Positions 17,805 to 26,209 of a DNA stretch of 64,000 nt are shown here, one piece after another (within the stretch, counting starts at the first letter, position 1; each line of letters starts with the position of its first letter). A program made the position numbers and the translations under genes. Location of the stretch: the NCBI RefSeq assembly GCF_014699035.1, contig NZ_JACXAA010000010.1:62001-126000 (forward strand). Reading direction: 5' to 3'. Under the pieces are notes generated by a model, which saw only the letters and a list, made by a program, of their open reading frames with translations, had not been told where the DNA came from and ran no database searches. The DNA is from Spirosoma validum. Lineage in GTDB: Bacteria > Bacteroidota > Bacteroidia > Cytophagales > Spirosomataceae.

Positions 17805-18649
17805 AGAGGTCGTTGTTTAGATAAAAATGGGAATTAGTTCAGACGTTTACAAATCATCCATAGCAGCATCATTTCTTACCATTTAAACAAAACGTATTAT
17901 AGGCGGAAGTGGAGGGCTGATAAAGGCTGGCAGTAGTACTATCCGAGCACATCTGAGGGTAATACTCCGGCGGAGTGGCAGCCTCAGGGCCGAGTAGAGT
18001 CACGGTCATTATGATTCAGTGGGAATAAGATCAAGCGAGTTTAAGCAAAGTAAATCAGGGGATTACTTACTTGCTGGGGGATGTATGCGAATAACCACCA
18101 GTGGTATGTCAGTAACGCCAGCGTGTAGGTGAGTGAACAATCATACCCTTGTCGGATGAGTTCGCTGACAATGCATAGTTAAGCCTACAGTAGGCGAATC
18201 AGTGACTTACGAAGCTAAGAGAGGCAGTACAACCGCTCATCGTTACACTCCCTCTCCCTTCATTCAACAGCCAGACAGGGTTATAGCGCTCGGCCGAAAA
18301 GGCGACTTCGTACAGGGAAATTGTCCACGGCTGCTGAATTTTAGCAGGCCTTGTAGATGGGCAGGAATGGACGTGTTGGTTCGGGTGCCCTTTGCCCTGG
18401 AGCGGGATCCATTGAATTAGCCATGTAGCCACAGCCTCCGGCAACCGACGGTCATGGTTTACGTAACGAATCAACTGCCTGGTTGAGGTCCAACCGGCCG
18501 CCATCTTGATCTGGGGACGCATCAGCAGGTTATGGGTTGTCGGCTCGGCCGCTGTTCAGCTTGTAGTTCAGGTTGCACTGTGGCTACCTGAATGGGTTTT
18601 TCGGGTAAGCCAACCGGAGCTAAACTCCGCACGGCATAGGAGGCCTATT
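17805..18649. other. Non-coding or decayed stretch
   Basis: Short frames occur on both strands around 18200-18520, but none shows a recognisable domain or a sensible start. I see nothing I can name. The segment belongs to the 2.1-kb gene-free zone between two large secreted-protein genes. Confidence 0.5.
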
Positions 18650-18677
18650 AAGGTAAATACAGTACTGTATTTACCTT
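18650..18677. repeat. Perfect 28-bp palindrome
   Basis: aaggtaaatacagt followed directly by its exact reverse complement, with no loop, 12 bases before the IS3 transposase remnant. A palindrome without a loop suggests a protein-binding site or an insertion-element end rather than a normal terminator. Confidence 0.7.
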
Positions 18678-18689
18678 CTTTTCCAGGAA

Positions 18690-18914
18690 TACATCGTTGA
18701 GTTATATTGGATCGAGCCAGGCAAACCCACGCAGAATGCGTACATTGAACGGTTCAACAGGACGTTTCGGCGAGAAGTTTTAGATGCACATGTTTTTACC
18801 AGTATCAAGCAGGTAAGACAAATAGTGAATGCCTGGCTGATGGAATATAACACGTAACGGCATCATCAGGCCTTGAAGTTTATGATGCCGGTTGAATATC
18901 GGCAGGTGGCTTAA
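18690..18914 (+). pseudogene. C-terminal remnant of an IS3-family transposase (OrfB, DDE integrase core)
   Basis: The frame from 18690 reads YIVELYWIEPGKPTQNAYIE, then RFNRTFRREVLDAHVFTSIK and QVRQIVNAWLMEYNT, then an in-frame TAA (18855-18857), then RHHQALKFMMPVEYRQVA and the natural stop at 18912-18914. This is the classic end of IS3 OrfB, including the catalytic-Glu region (NAYIERFNRTFR). The first two thirds of the transposase and OrfA are missing, and an internal stop is present, so it is a dead fragment. It supports past insertion-element activity in this gene-poor stretch. Confidence 0.88.
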
Positions 18915-19230
18915 ATGCTAGCAAAACTGGCTCGCTCAACGAGATAAGGACACTCATCAAGCAGCTTTTGGAGATAGAAATAAGAAACCTCTATCAGGGT
19001 CTCTTAGCTAGCCCAAAAACTCAATCAAGCGCTTCGAACAACTTATAACTTAGGATGGGCCTTTGAAAGATCGTGCCCTAGATCGAACGGATGAGCGTTA
19101 AGTAAACAGAACCTAACCGCAAGGTCTTAAAAGACTGTAGTTGGGCTATTCGGTGTATGAGGCTCTGGCCTAACTCTGAGACTCTTGAGCGTATATGTGC
19201 AGCCAAGCCCCATATCTCGGGCTAAGCACT

Positions 19231-19365
19231 TACTTCCTGGAAAGGGTGAGCCCGTTGCGGGATGCGCAAATAATTTCCAACCTGACGATGGTAGAGCAGC
19301 TAAGAAGCCTTAAGGAAGAAATAATCCAGCCGTTAGACAAACAGATTCGGGAGCTGGGCGGCTAA
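19231..19365 (+). other. Unassigned coding remnant
   Basis: An open frame without a start codon reads YFLERVSPLRDAQIISNLTM and then VEQLRSLKEEIIQPLDKQIR before ELGG and a stop. It looks like the helical C-terminus of a lost gene, possibly mobile-element related given the IS3 fragment 300 bases upstream. I cannot assign a family. Confidence 0.22.
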
Positions 19366-19481
19366 AAGATAAGACTTTATATTCGGTTAGATATCAGAAC
19401 CCTAAATGGATGACATCAACCCTTACTTATTAGCCAAATGAACACATAATCCATTGATCATCAATACATAACGGCGTATAT

Positions 19482-19507
19482 ACGTCTCCCAAAAGAGACG
19501 TTTTTTT
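19482..19507 (+). terminator. Intrinsic terminator hairpin
   Basis: The stem acgtctc/gagacgt is followed by seven T residues (19501-19507). No intact gene lies immediately upstream, so it probably terminated a gene that has since decayed. Confidence 0.7.
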
Positions 19508-19826
19508 GTTTGTACTTTTTGATGAATCTTTTAGTATAGGTATTTCTATTACAGACTCTGTTACCAAAAAATGTTTTGTGAAAACAGCTGATAAATCAAG
19601 CATAATCAGCTAAGTATACTTAGATAAGATAAGTAGTACTACCTATACGTTTATATAACTATTCAAATATAAAATTTCAAATAATCAATAATTATTTATT
19701 GATTTAGCGGTATTTAACCCCGAATTTTCGCAAAAAAAGCTCTACAACAGGTTGACGACCAGATGCGGGGTCCTACAAGGGTTTAACGTTTTAACCATTA
19801 AACGATCAACGTTATGTAAAACTACG

Positions 19827-19855
19827 GATTGGCTTTATGGGTCCTAAAGCCAATC
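19827..19855. repeat. Perfect 11-bp hairpin upstream of the 498-residue lipoprotein gene
   Basis: gattggcttta (19827-19837) pairs exactly with taaagccaatc (19845-19855) across a 7-base loop. There is no T tract. It may be a leader structure or a leftover element. Confidence 0.45.
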
Positions 19856-19989
19856 TCACTGACAAGCGCCATGGACACAAGCTGTCATTGGCTATTCATC
19901 GATCTGGTCTGCGCTACTAAGCCTGGGAAGCATCACGTACGTTGCTTAAAAACTGGTGTCAAATGCTCAATTCTTACCTCAACAAGATC

Positions 19990-21486
19990 ATGAAAAATTC
20001 ATCTCCAACCTCAATCGTATGGATACTGATTTGTATCCTATTGCCGCTCTCCTGTAATACAGAAATAAATTCGCTTACGCTCGATAAGGATAATACGGGG
20101 AAAGCTCCCCTGAATCTGAATGGCGTTGTTACGTTGGATAATATCCTGTCCAGAAACAACGCCTACGCCCGCCCCAGAGATACGACGGGCTACAATTTCA
20201 ACACCCACGGCCAAGTACTACTGAGACATATCAAATATTACTCGGCAACGATCGATCCATTGACCTACTTACCTGCCGATCAACGAGCAGGATTCAAGGC
20301 CAAGTTTGACGCCTACCAGGCGAAGATAAACGCAAATCACTGGAATCATGACCAGATTATTGATGACCTGGTAGCTCAGAAAAGCTATACCCAGCGGCAG
20401 GGCCAGATCATCAAGGACCAGCAACGTTCGCTCCTGGAGCTGTTAGATACACAGCCGACTATGCAAAGCGCATGGGACTGGTTTGCCCAAAAAGAAAAGG
20501 AGGTTGCCCAAGATAATACCCTGACTCCATCCGAGAGAAGCGAAGTGTTGAATCAACGGTCAACTGTCAAATATGCCTTGCTTTTTCGCCTGGAACAGGC
20601 CCCTGCCTCAGCAGGCCCTAGTCAATCAAAGGCCCGCTCCACGTCCGCCTGCGGATTTTGGGCTAAGCTATATTGCTACGTAGGAACGATCAGTGGGTTA
20701 TCGTCTACGGGCAATGCTATTGGTGGCGTTGAAGCTATTGTAAAATCGGGCGCGACAATACTCGTAAAAGGGTCAGCTATCGGCGCCATTATCGGCGCTG
20801 CTTACGGAGCCATCCAGGCCTTTACCTCCTGCCAATGCGATCAGCAGGAATTAGCAAAATGCGATGCGCCGACAACCGTTTCTTTCCCTTACCGCTGCTA
20901 CGTACCGGGAGCTGGGCTACGCTATACGGCCGTTGGCTACGGTACAAATGGACCAACTCAGTTTATCTGGAAAATATCAGCCAATGATGACTTAAATAAC
21001 GTCATCTATGAGAACATAGGCAGTGGTGACTACTTTGATATACCTGGCGACAAACTAACCCAAAACAATGTCAGTACGGTCGGCATGCGCGTCACAAGCC
21101 AGTGTCATGATACAGGGGTGACCGAATCCAGACAGTCTGATGCCTTCGGCTGGTATGATTTGAGCAAGTTGGGCAAGCCTTATTTTACCATATCAGGGGC
21201 TGACAATATTTCCCGGGGTCAGTATGCTACGTACGGCGTAGCTGGCTCATACGAGAATATTGAGGGTGGCGTTACGATTACCTGGGAAATCGTTCCTCAG
21301 GGCTACCCCAATTATTCCTTAACAGGAACATTTAGTAACGGGCAAACGACGATAACCGGTTATTCGTTTGTAGGGGTTCAGTGGAGTTCAAATGCGGGTT
21401 ATGGGACCATCAAGGTTACCATCACCAGCTATTGTGATGGTGGCCAAATAAGTGAAGTTCAGTACATAAATGTTCATGCACAATAG
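19990..21486 (+). CDS. Large hypothetical lipoprotein with a glycine-zipper-like hydrophobic segment
   Basis: ATG 19990 is preferred because it gives a clean lipoprotein signal (hydrophobic core IVWILICILLPLSC, Cys22); an upstream in-frame start would add a hydrophilic leader. The mature protein of about 476 residues has a helical, charged N-terminal half (PADQRAGFKAKFDAYQAKIN, DQQRSLLELLDTQPTMQSAW). A Cys-flanked middle follows (CGFWAKLYCY) with the Gly/Ala-rich hydrophobic stretch GSAIGAIIGAAYGAIQAF and a Cys cluster CQCDQQELAKC. The C-terminal half has two Ig/PKD-like beta domains (TYGVAGSYENIEGGVTITWE). I recognise no family. The zipper-like segment could be membrane-inserting. It has no operon partner. 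Confidence 0.7.
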   Translation: MKNSSPTSIVWILICILLPLSCNTEINSLTLDKDNTGKAPLNLNGVVTLDNILSRNNAYARPRDTTGYNFNTHGQVLLRHIKYYSATIDPLTYLPADQRAGFKAKFDAYQAKINANHWNHDQIIDDLVAQKSYTQRQGQIIKDQQRSLLELLDTQPTMQSAWDWFAQKEKEVAQDNTLTPSERSEVLNQRSTVKYALLFRLEQAPASAGPSQSKARSTSACGFWAKLYCYVGTISGLSSTGNAIGGVEAIVKSGATILVKGSAIGAIIGAAYGAIQAFTSCQCDQQELAKCDAPTTVSFPYRCYVPGAGLRYTAVGYGTNGPTQFIWKISANDDLNNVIYENIGSGDYFDIPGDKLTQNNVSTVGMRVTSQCHDTGVTESRQSDAFGWYDLSKLGKPYFTISGADNISRGQYATYGVAGSYENIEGGVTITWEIVPQGYPNYSLTGTFSNGQTTITGYSFVGVQWSSNAGYGTIKVTITSYCDGGQISEVQYINVHAQ

Positions 21487-21600
21487 GATCATTCTATAAT
21501 TGCCTTAATCTAAGCGCTTCTACAGCCTTAACACGGTTCAGCAACTGCGGGAGTTTCAGGAGTAGATGAATAGCTTTATTGAGACGAGAATCAAAGAACT

Positions 21601-21621
21601 AGAAAGCCAAGCTGGCTTTCT
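21601..21621 (+). repeat. Short perfect hairpin downstream of the lipoprotein gene
   Basis: agaaagcca and tggctttct form a 9-bp stem around a 3-base loop, about 115 bases past the stop codon at 21486. It could assist termination together with the next hairpin. Confidence 0.5.
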
Positions 21622-21639
21622 TATAGAGTGGATATTTGA

Positions 21640-21672
21640 AAGCCCGGCGCTGATGGTGCCGGGTATTTTTTT
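21640..21672 (+). terminator. Intrinsic terminator
   Basis: The stem cccggc/gccggg (21643-21648 with 21658-21663) is followed by a T run. Confidence 0.75.
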
Positions 21673-21957
21673 GTGTGCAAAGTTAGTGCGTGTATTTATC
21701 TCTATCATAGGACAATGTCTTTATTATCAGTAGAATAGTAACGGATAGCCTTTTTAATCTATTACCACAGATGCATTATGTACACTTTGAACGGTATAGT
21801 ATAATAACTACAATCAGGCTTACTTCTCCGGAATTTATAAGCTATTCATCCGCTGTTAGTCTGGTTGGTGGTTGTCAATACGAATCCGTGCCAAAATGGG
21901 ATAAGCATCTGTTTTAATTGTCTATTTACTCTCTTTTTAAAAAACCAAAACCAATTT

Positions 21958-22986
21958 ATGAAACAGTTCTTTACGGCCCTTCTGGCCACTTGTTTAACAA
22001 CAGCCACGCTCGCCCAAAGCAATCTGGGTGTAGGTATTAACACGCCAACTCCTAACCCCTCAGCCATTCTGGACGTAACCAGCACCAAGCAGGGCGTACT
22101 CATCCCGCGCATGACCCGAGACGAACGAAACCTCATACAAACCCCGGCTACGGGCCTGATGATCTACCAGAACGACAACACGCCCGGCTTTTACTTTTAT
22201 AACGGCTCGGCCTGGGTAACGCTCAATGGGGCCACTGGTCCCGCTGGTAATCCCGGACAGGGTTTTGCCAGCGGCACAGCCGGTGGACAAGTATACTTAA
22301 CCGGCGCGACAAGTCCCTTCGCCCCTCAGGCTCCTCAAACCGTAACTGGCGACGTAACGATATCATCTACAGGGGCCACTTCAATCGCCAACAACGCAGT
22401 TACAACGGCCAAGATTGCCAATGGTGCCGTCAACACCAGCAAGCTATCAGCCACCGGTACGCCTAGCGCCACTACGTATTTACGAGGGGATGGGAGCTGG
22501 GCAACACCGGGCAGCAGCTCACCATTTTATTCGATTCTGACCAGCAATGTCACTGTTTCTACCACATCGCCTTCTTATGCCAATGTAACCAGTATTTCAT
22601 TGGAAGCGGGAAAAACCTATTTTCTGAGAGGCACTATTTTCGGCCAGCGTGACCCTAGCCTCACCACAAACGCACCTTCAACTTACCGAATTACCTACAG
22701 CGGTACGGCAACTAATCCCATTGGCGCGGTCATTTACGCCAACGGAAGTTATTTAGCCGGAACCGTTTTTAATAGTAGTGGCGGTTATGATACAGAAACG
22801 GCTGGTTTTGGTGTTACAGCTACGACGAGCCTCGGTGTTCGATTTGAATTTTTCACCATGATTTCCACCACAACGGCGGGTACGTTAACGGTGCAGGCCG
22901 CCAGAGCCACGACCAATACAACCAATAACTTTATCTTGAGACCAGGTAGTTTCATCCTGGCAACGCCGGTGCAGGCTGGCAACTAG
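21958..22986 (+). CDS. Secreted fibre-like protein with short collagen-like and tail-fibre-like motifs
   Basis: ATG 21958 gives a signal peptide (MKQFFTALLATCLTTATLAQ); in-frame triplets upstream do not encode an export signal. The mature 323 residues begin with the Bacteroidota fibre motif LGVGINTPTPNPSAILDVTS and QGVLIPRMTRDERNLI, seen in many phage-tail-fibre-like surface proteins. A short collagen-like piece (GATGPAGNPGQG) and repeats typical of fibre shafts (NNAVTTAKIANGAVNTSKLS, TTYLRGDGSWATPG) follow, then a C-terminal globular beta domain. It probably forms surface appendages. It lies 58 bases before the next, co-directional gene, which carries the shared 140-residue module. Confidence 0.78.
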   Translation: MKQFFTALLATCLTTATLAQSNLGVGINTPTPNPSAILDVTSTKQGVLIPRMTRDERNLIQTPATGLMIYQNDNTPGFYFYNGSAWVTLNGATGPAGNPGQGFASGTAGGQVYLTGATSPFAPQAPQTVTGDVTISSTGATSIANNAVTTAKIANGAVNTSKLSATGTPSATTYLRGDGSWATPGSSSPFYSILTSNVTVSTTSPSYANVTSISLEAGKTYFLRGTIFGQRDPSLTTNAPSTYRITYSGTATNPIGAVIYANGSYLAGTVFNSSGGYDTETAGFGVTATTSLGVRFEFFTMISTTTAGTLTVQAARATTNTTNNFILRPGSFILATPVQAGN

Positions 22987-23044
22987 TAAGAAGCGGTCAC
23001 TAACCAGATGACCTTACCGGCCTCGAAACATCAAACCAAATCTT

Positions 23045-23902
23045 ATGAAGCTCTTATTCCTTACTCTTATCCTGCTACTGTCTCTGCGGGTATCGGCACA
23101 GCTGGTGGTCGGTAGCAGTGGCATGACTGTGCTCACAAGCACCTCGCTAACCATGGGTGGTCTGACGCTCACACCATCTACCAGTTTAAGTTTGGTCAAC
23201 AACAGCATCCAGCGCACCAACACCCCCCTGGCTAACAATCCCAGCATCACCCGGCTCTACCAGTTTAGTGCTCCGCTGCTTTTTTCGGGCCAGGTAGGCA
23301 TTAGCTACCTGACCCCCGAGCTTAACGGATATAGTGAGCCAACGCTGCAAGTGGCCTACGCCCCAGCACCTAGCACCAACCTGACCGTTACCACCAGCAG
23401 CACGGTCAATACAGCCACGCATTACGTGCAGAACATGTTGACTAATCAGAATCTGTATGTGGTCACGGCCACGGCGCTCTCGGATCTGTCGCCCATCGTC
23501 TACGCCCGGCCCACGACCGTCTACGGATCGGCGCCCTTTACAGTCGTCATCGATGTGGTCGAGCTAAACTCGGTAGCCACCAGTGGCACCTTTACGGTGC
23601 GGGTCACCAAAGATCAGAAGCTTACCCTGGGCTTTGATCCGGGCTTAACCAGCGTCAATGGCCGGACAGTGCAGAACAGCGTCTGGAGACTGGATAACTC
23701 AAACCCCAACTACTACATCTTAACCACTTCGCAAAGCGTAGCGGCTGGCGATCGACTGTCGTTTGGCTTGACGGGTCAATTGAGTCCGGGGGCCTCTTCG
23801 GGTGTTGTAACGGTTAGCTCAACAGTGCTACCGGCAACGCTAGTGGAAGCGAGGCTAAACAATAACATTGATGCTGATAAATTGGAGTACTTTCAGCAGT
23901 AA
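23045..23902 (+). CDS. Secreted protein ending in the shared 140-residue C-terminal module
   Basis: The 285-residue protein has a signal peptide (LTLILLLSLRVSAQ) and an N-terminal beta-rich domain of about 125 residues (ITRLYQFSAPLLFSGQVGIS). From residue 146 (SDLSPIVYARPTTVYG) to the end (DADKLEYFQQ) it carries the module that also ends the 912-residue beta-helix protein and the 810-residue dehydrogenase. At DNA level this segment is closely similar to the copy at 15066-15488, in opposite orientation. Here the module makes up half the protein, so this is probably the simplest carrier. The function is unknown. A perfect terminator hairpin follows. Confidence 0.75.
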   Translation: MKLLFLTLILLLSLRVSAQLVVGSSGMTVLTSTSLTMGGLTLTPSTSLSLVNNSIQRTNTPLANNPSITRLYQFSAPLLFSGQVGISYLTPELNGYSEPTLQVAYAPAPSTNLTVTTSSTVNTATHYVQNMLTNQNLYVVTATALSDLSPIVYARPTTVYGSAPFTVVIDVVELNSVATSGTFTVRVTKDQKLTLGFDPGLTSVNGRTVQNSVWRLDNSNPNYYILTTSQSVAAGDRLSFGLTGQLSPGASSGVVTVSSTVLPATLVEARLNNNIDADKLEYFQQ

Positions 23903-23950
23903 TCCAGATTGTCAGAAAAAAGTACCAAATAGCCTGGCAACTATTTTAAT

Positions 23951-23987
23951 AACAAAGCCCCGCTCAATTGATAGGCGGGGCTTTGTT
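23951..23987 (+). terminator. Strong terminator, possibly bidirectional
   Basis: aacaaagccccgc (23951-23963) pairs perfectly over 13 bp with gcggggctttgtt (23975-23987). It lies between the rightward gene ending at 23902 and the leftward gene ending at 24025, and can serve both. Confidence 0.8.
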
Positions 23988-24024
23988 ATGTGCCATCTAC
24001 CAAGCCAAAGCCGTGTTGGCTTTA

Positions 24025-24249
24025 TCAAGGACGTACCATCATAGTTATCACACCAGTAACATCTTTCACTTTGGCAAATCGAAGTAGGGCATTGCTCAGA
24101 TCATCGGTTGAGCTGGCAGCCAAGTGAACAACAAAGCCAAACCGGTTTACGCTTCCCAAGACGATCTGCTTGGCGTTCGCTAACGAAATGGCCAGATTTT
24201 CTTTCTTTACGCTCTCTCCCTGGATCAATATTAGGCTTTCAATGACCAT
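24025..24249 (-). CDS. Stand-alone AsnC/Lrp ligand-binding-like (RAM) domain protein
   Basis: The 74-residue product has beta-alpha-beta-beta-alpha-beta order. Its second half, FGFVVHLAASSTDDLSNALL and then RFAKVKDVTGVITMMVRP, fits the pattern of the Lrp/AsnC effector domain (glycine, hydrophobic strand, D-L helix, 'I-GV-T' strand). There is no DNA-binding domain. Small stand-alone RAM proteins bind amino acids in other bacteria, but this assignment rests on pattern alone. It lies beside a decayed DUF3987 gene. Confidence 0.5.
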   Translation of the reverse strand: MVIESLILIQGESVKKENLAISLANAKQIVLGSVNRFGFVVHLAASSTDDLSNALLRFAKVKDVTGVITMMVRP

Positions 24250-24286
24250 ACGAGTAAAGGTTTAGGTGATTCCTTACCGTTAAGGC

Positions 24287-24788
24287 TCACAGGAAGATTG
24301 GTCGAAGCCTGACAAAGGGTACATTAGACAAGCAGAAAGCCCCGCAAATGGAACTTATGAGCCTTAAAACCCTATCCATGAAACACGACGTGTGCTGATT
24401 GGCTTGCCTTTGTGGCGGCACTGAGCTTGAGCAGCATGAGCTTTCTTCTGGGGCTTCGTACTCGATCAATTCTATTTCATAAGCCTGGATCTCCTCTTCG
24501 AACTTTTCCCGTGCGGCCAGCACCAAACGAGTTAAGGGTTTGAATACTTCACTGGTTGATGGCGTTTGCATACTGGAGGGATCGCTAACAACGGCTCCCC
24601 ATAGGTTTGGTACAATCGTCCAGTCGTCTTAGTTTTTTTTGCTGAATCGTCTGCCGAGGACCAATTAGAGAAGAGAGCATGAGTATAGCTGTTAATGCCA
24701 CAAAATCCAGTGGGCACTTCATTCGGTAAGCAATGTCGATAAGCCACGGGCGTAGGGGTTCTGCTATCATTTCGGGGTCAAGTAGCAC
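24287..24788 (-). pseudogene. Truncated, frameshifted DUF3987 (mobile-element primase/helicase-associated) gene
   Basis: The first frame from 24788 reads MIAEPLRPWLIDIAYRMKCP and LDFVALTAILMLSSLIGPRQ. Around 24630-24640 it is broken at a run of A residues. A second frame then resumes with DWTIVPNLWGAVVSDPSSMQ and TPSTSEVFKPLTRLVLAAREKF (split over the family's conserved block), and becomes nonsense after about IQAYEIEL. Both pieces fit the N-terminal region of DUF3987 proteins, which occur in Bacteroidota integrative elements. The ATPase part is missing. With the HTH remnant just upstream on the same strand it marks a decayed integrative element. Confidence 0.82.
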
Positions 24789-24948
24789 GACCCCAGTAAG
24801 CTGTCGGTGATTGGTAGAGAGTCTGGCCAGTCTATTTTCGGCACCGCCCGCTGCTAATCTTGACTAAAAAAGCGGAGTCAAAGCCTTCCGTATTTACATC
24901 ATATTGCTACCTTCGTAGTGCGTAGCGTTCATAGTATTAGCGTATTAG

Positions 24949-24984
24949 CCGCCGTTTGGGACCCAAACCCAACGGCGGTTTTCC
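24949..24984 (+). terminator. Terminator-like hairpin
   Basis: ccgccgtt (24949-24956) pairs with aacggcgg (24971-24978), followed by tttt. It sits between two pseudogenes and probably belonged to the decayed element. Confidence 0.55.
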
Positions 24985-25091
24985 ATTATAGAAGTGTGAC
25001 CGTGAACGATGGTACTACGCTTGTTTCGGGTGGTGCCTTTAGTAGCGGCCGATGTTAGTTCGTCAACCGTCATACAACGTCCGTTCTCAAT

Positions 25092-25259
25092 TCAATCCAT
25101 CAATTCGCTACGAAGGAAATTCAAGCGCTTGCCGGGGCGGTGGCTAGGGGTGCGCCGTTTGTGTACTAGGTCGTACACAGTGGCTGTAGTTACGTCTAAT
25201 AACTCGGCAGCCTGCTGAACATTAAGCTTGACTTTAGCCTTAGCGTGGGTTGCGTAAAG
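25092..25259 (-). pseudogene. Excisionase-type helix-turn-helix protein remnant (HTH_17)
   Basis: The minus strand reads KVKLNVQQAAELLDVTTATV and YDLVHKRRTPSHRPGKRLNF, then LRSELMD and a TGA (25092-25094) where the family usually has Trp. The frame continues as IENGRCMTVDEL beyond the stop. No ATG opens the frame, because a TAG lies at 25260-25262. This is the MerR/excisionase-like fold used in Bacteroidota integrative elements. It reads toward the DUF3987 remnant, matching the usual order in such elements. It is clearly inactive as it stands. Confidence 0.75.
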
Positions 25260-25272
25260 CTAAAGTCAAGCT
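25225..25272. repeat. 14-bp perfect inverted repeat at the HTH remnant
   Basis: agcttgactttagc (25225-25238) and gctaaagtcaagct (25259-25272) are exact reverse complements with a 20-base spacer. One arm lies inside the HTH remnant and the other just upstream. It may be an operator, or the scar of a small duplication that destroyed the start codon. Confidence 0.6.
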
Positions 25273-25315
25273 GATTCAATAGGGGAATAATACATTAGTT
25301 GAATGACTGAACCCA

Positions 25316-25573
25316 TCAGTGTTGATATAAAAGCTCTTCCCACTGCTGCTGAAGTGATTGCAGCGGTTTCTTCATTGGCTTTCCATCAAAGACTTCAACA
25401 GGTAGCCAGGTAACCGTATCGGGATCAACGGAAAGTTTTATACTAATAGGCTGCCAATTAGATCTAACCAGTGCCGAAAATAAGTCTAGGCAGGATTCAA
25501 TATCATTCCCACCGACGCTGGATTCAAGGAATCCCGCCAGAGGATTGTAGCAGGTAAAATAGAGGGTTACCAT
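25316..25573 (-). CDS. Small hypothetical protein
   Basis: The frame encodes 85 residues with a protein-like composition: MVTLYFTCYNPLAGFLESSV, then DIESCLDLFSALVRSNWQPI, SIKLSVDPDTVTWLPVEVFD and a helical end LQSLQQQWEELLYQH. There is no signal peptide. I recognise no family. It sits among mobile-element remnants and may be cargo. Confidence 0.45.
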   Translation of the reverse strand: MVTLYFTCYNPLAGFLESSVGGNDIESCLDLFSALVRSNWQPISIKLSVDPDTVTWLPVEVFDGKPMKKPLQSLQQQWEELLYQH

Positions 25574-25903
25574 CTGGAAAGCATGGTTTGGTTCTACCGA
25601 CGAATTTTAAAATAGAAAAACCTCAAGGGGCTTGTTATTCGCAGGAATTTTCAGGCCGCCCGCTATAACAGGAAGTCAAACCCAGTCGAACGTATCACCC
25701 AATGGCCGGCCTGACAGCAGTTGATTTCAGCTTAACCTTTCTCGGGGCCTATCTCCTGAAAATGCTAGGTCAAAAGTAGGCCCTATGCCTCCCCTAAAAC
25801 GATAAGAAATGATCCAAAAACAATAAAAATTGGTCCAATTAGCCCTATTGTGGACTTAACCTACCCGGAAAGCAGCCCTGACGCCTAACCGTTAACCAGA
25901 GAG

Positions 25904-26155
25904 CCGACATAACCTCGAGGCTCTATGCCCGAGCCCAGTACCCTGTATGGCACCTCGCCCATCACCATTGTAGTAGATGTGATTGGAGTCAATGGCGTAG
26001 CCACCAGCGGGCAGGCTACCGGTATGGTCACTAAGGATAGTAAGACCAGCCTCAGTTCTCCCGGCAGCGCCACCATAGTGAACAATCGGCCTGTTGAGAA
26101 TAATGCATGGATTTTTGATCCTAACTCTGATCGGTCAAGGCTATATAGGAGGTAG
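25904..26155 (+). pseudogene. Decayed copy of the shared C-terminal module
   Basis: The translated segment reads ADITSRLYAR, shifts frame, and continues PEPSTLYGTSPITIVVDVIG, VNGVATSGQATGMVTKDSKT and NNRPVENNAWIFDPNSD before a stop. Aligned by eye this follows YARPTTVYG, VVIDVVELNSVATSG, RVTKD and VQNSVWRLDNSN of the intact module. The N-terminal carrier protein and the last third of the module are missing. Confidence 0.78.
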
Positions 26156-26209
26156 CTTACGAAGGTTGAGTGGTAAACTATTCGGGTAGACTATAGCGCT
26201 CATAGCCTG

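Noticed and set aside
18199..18522. Overlapping frames on both strands in the gene-free zone
   Set aside because: Neither has a recognisable domain, and they cover each other. Coding status cannot be supported.
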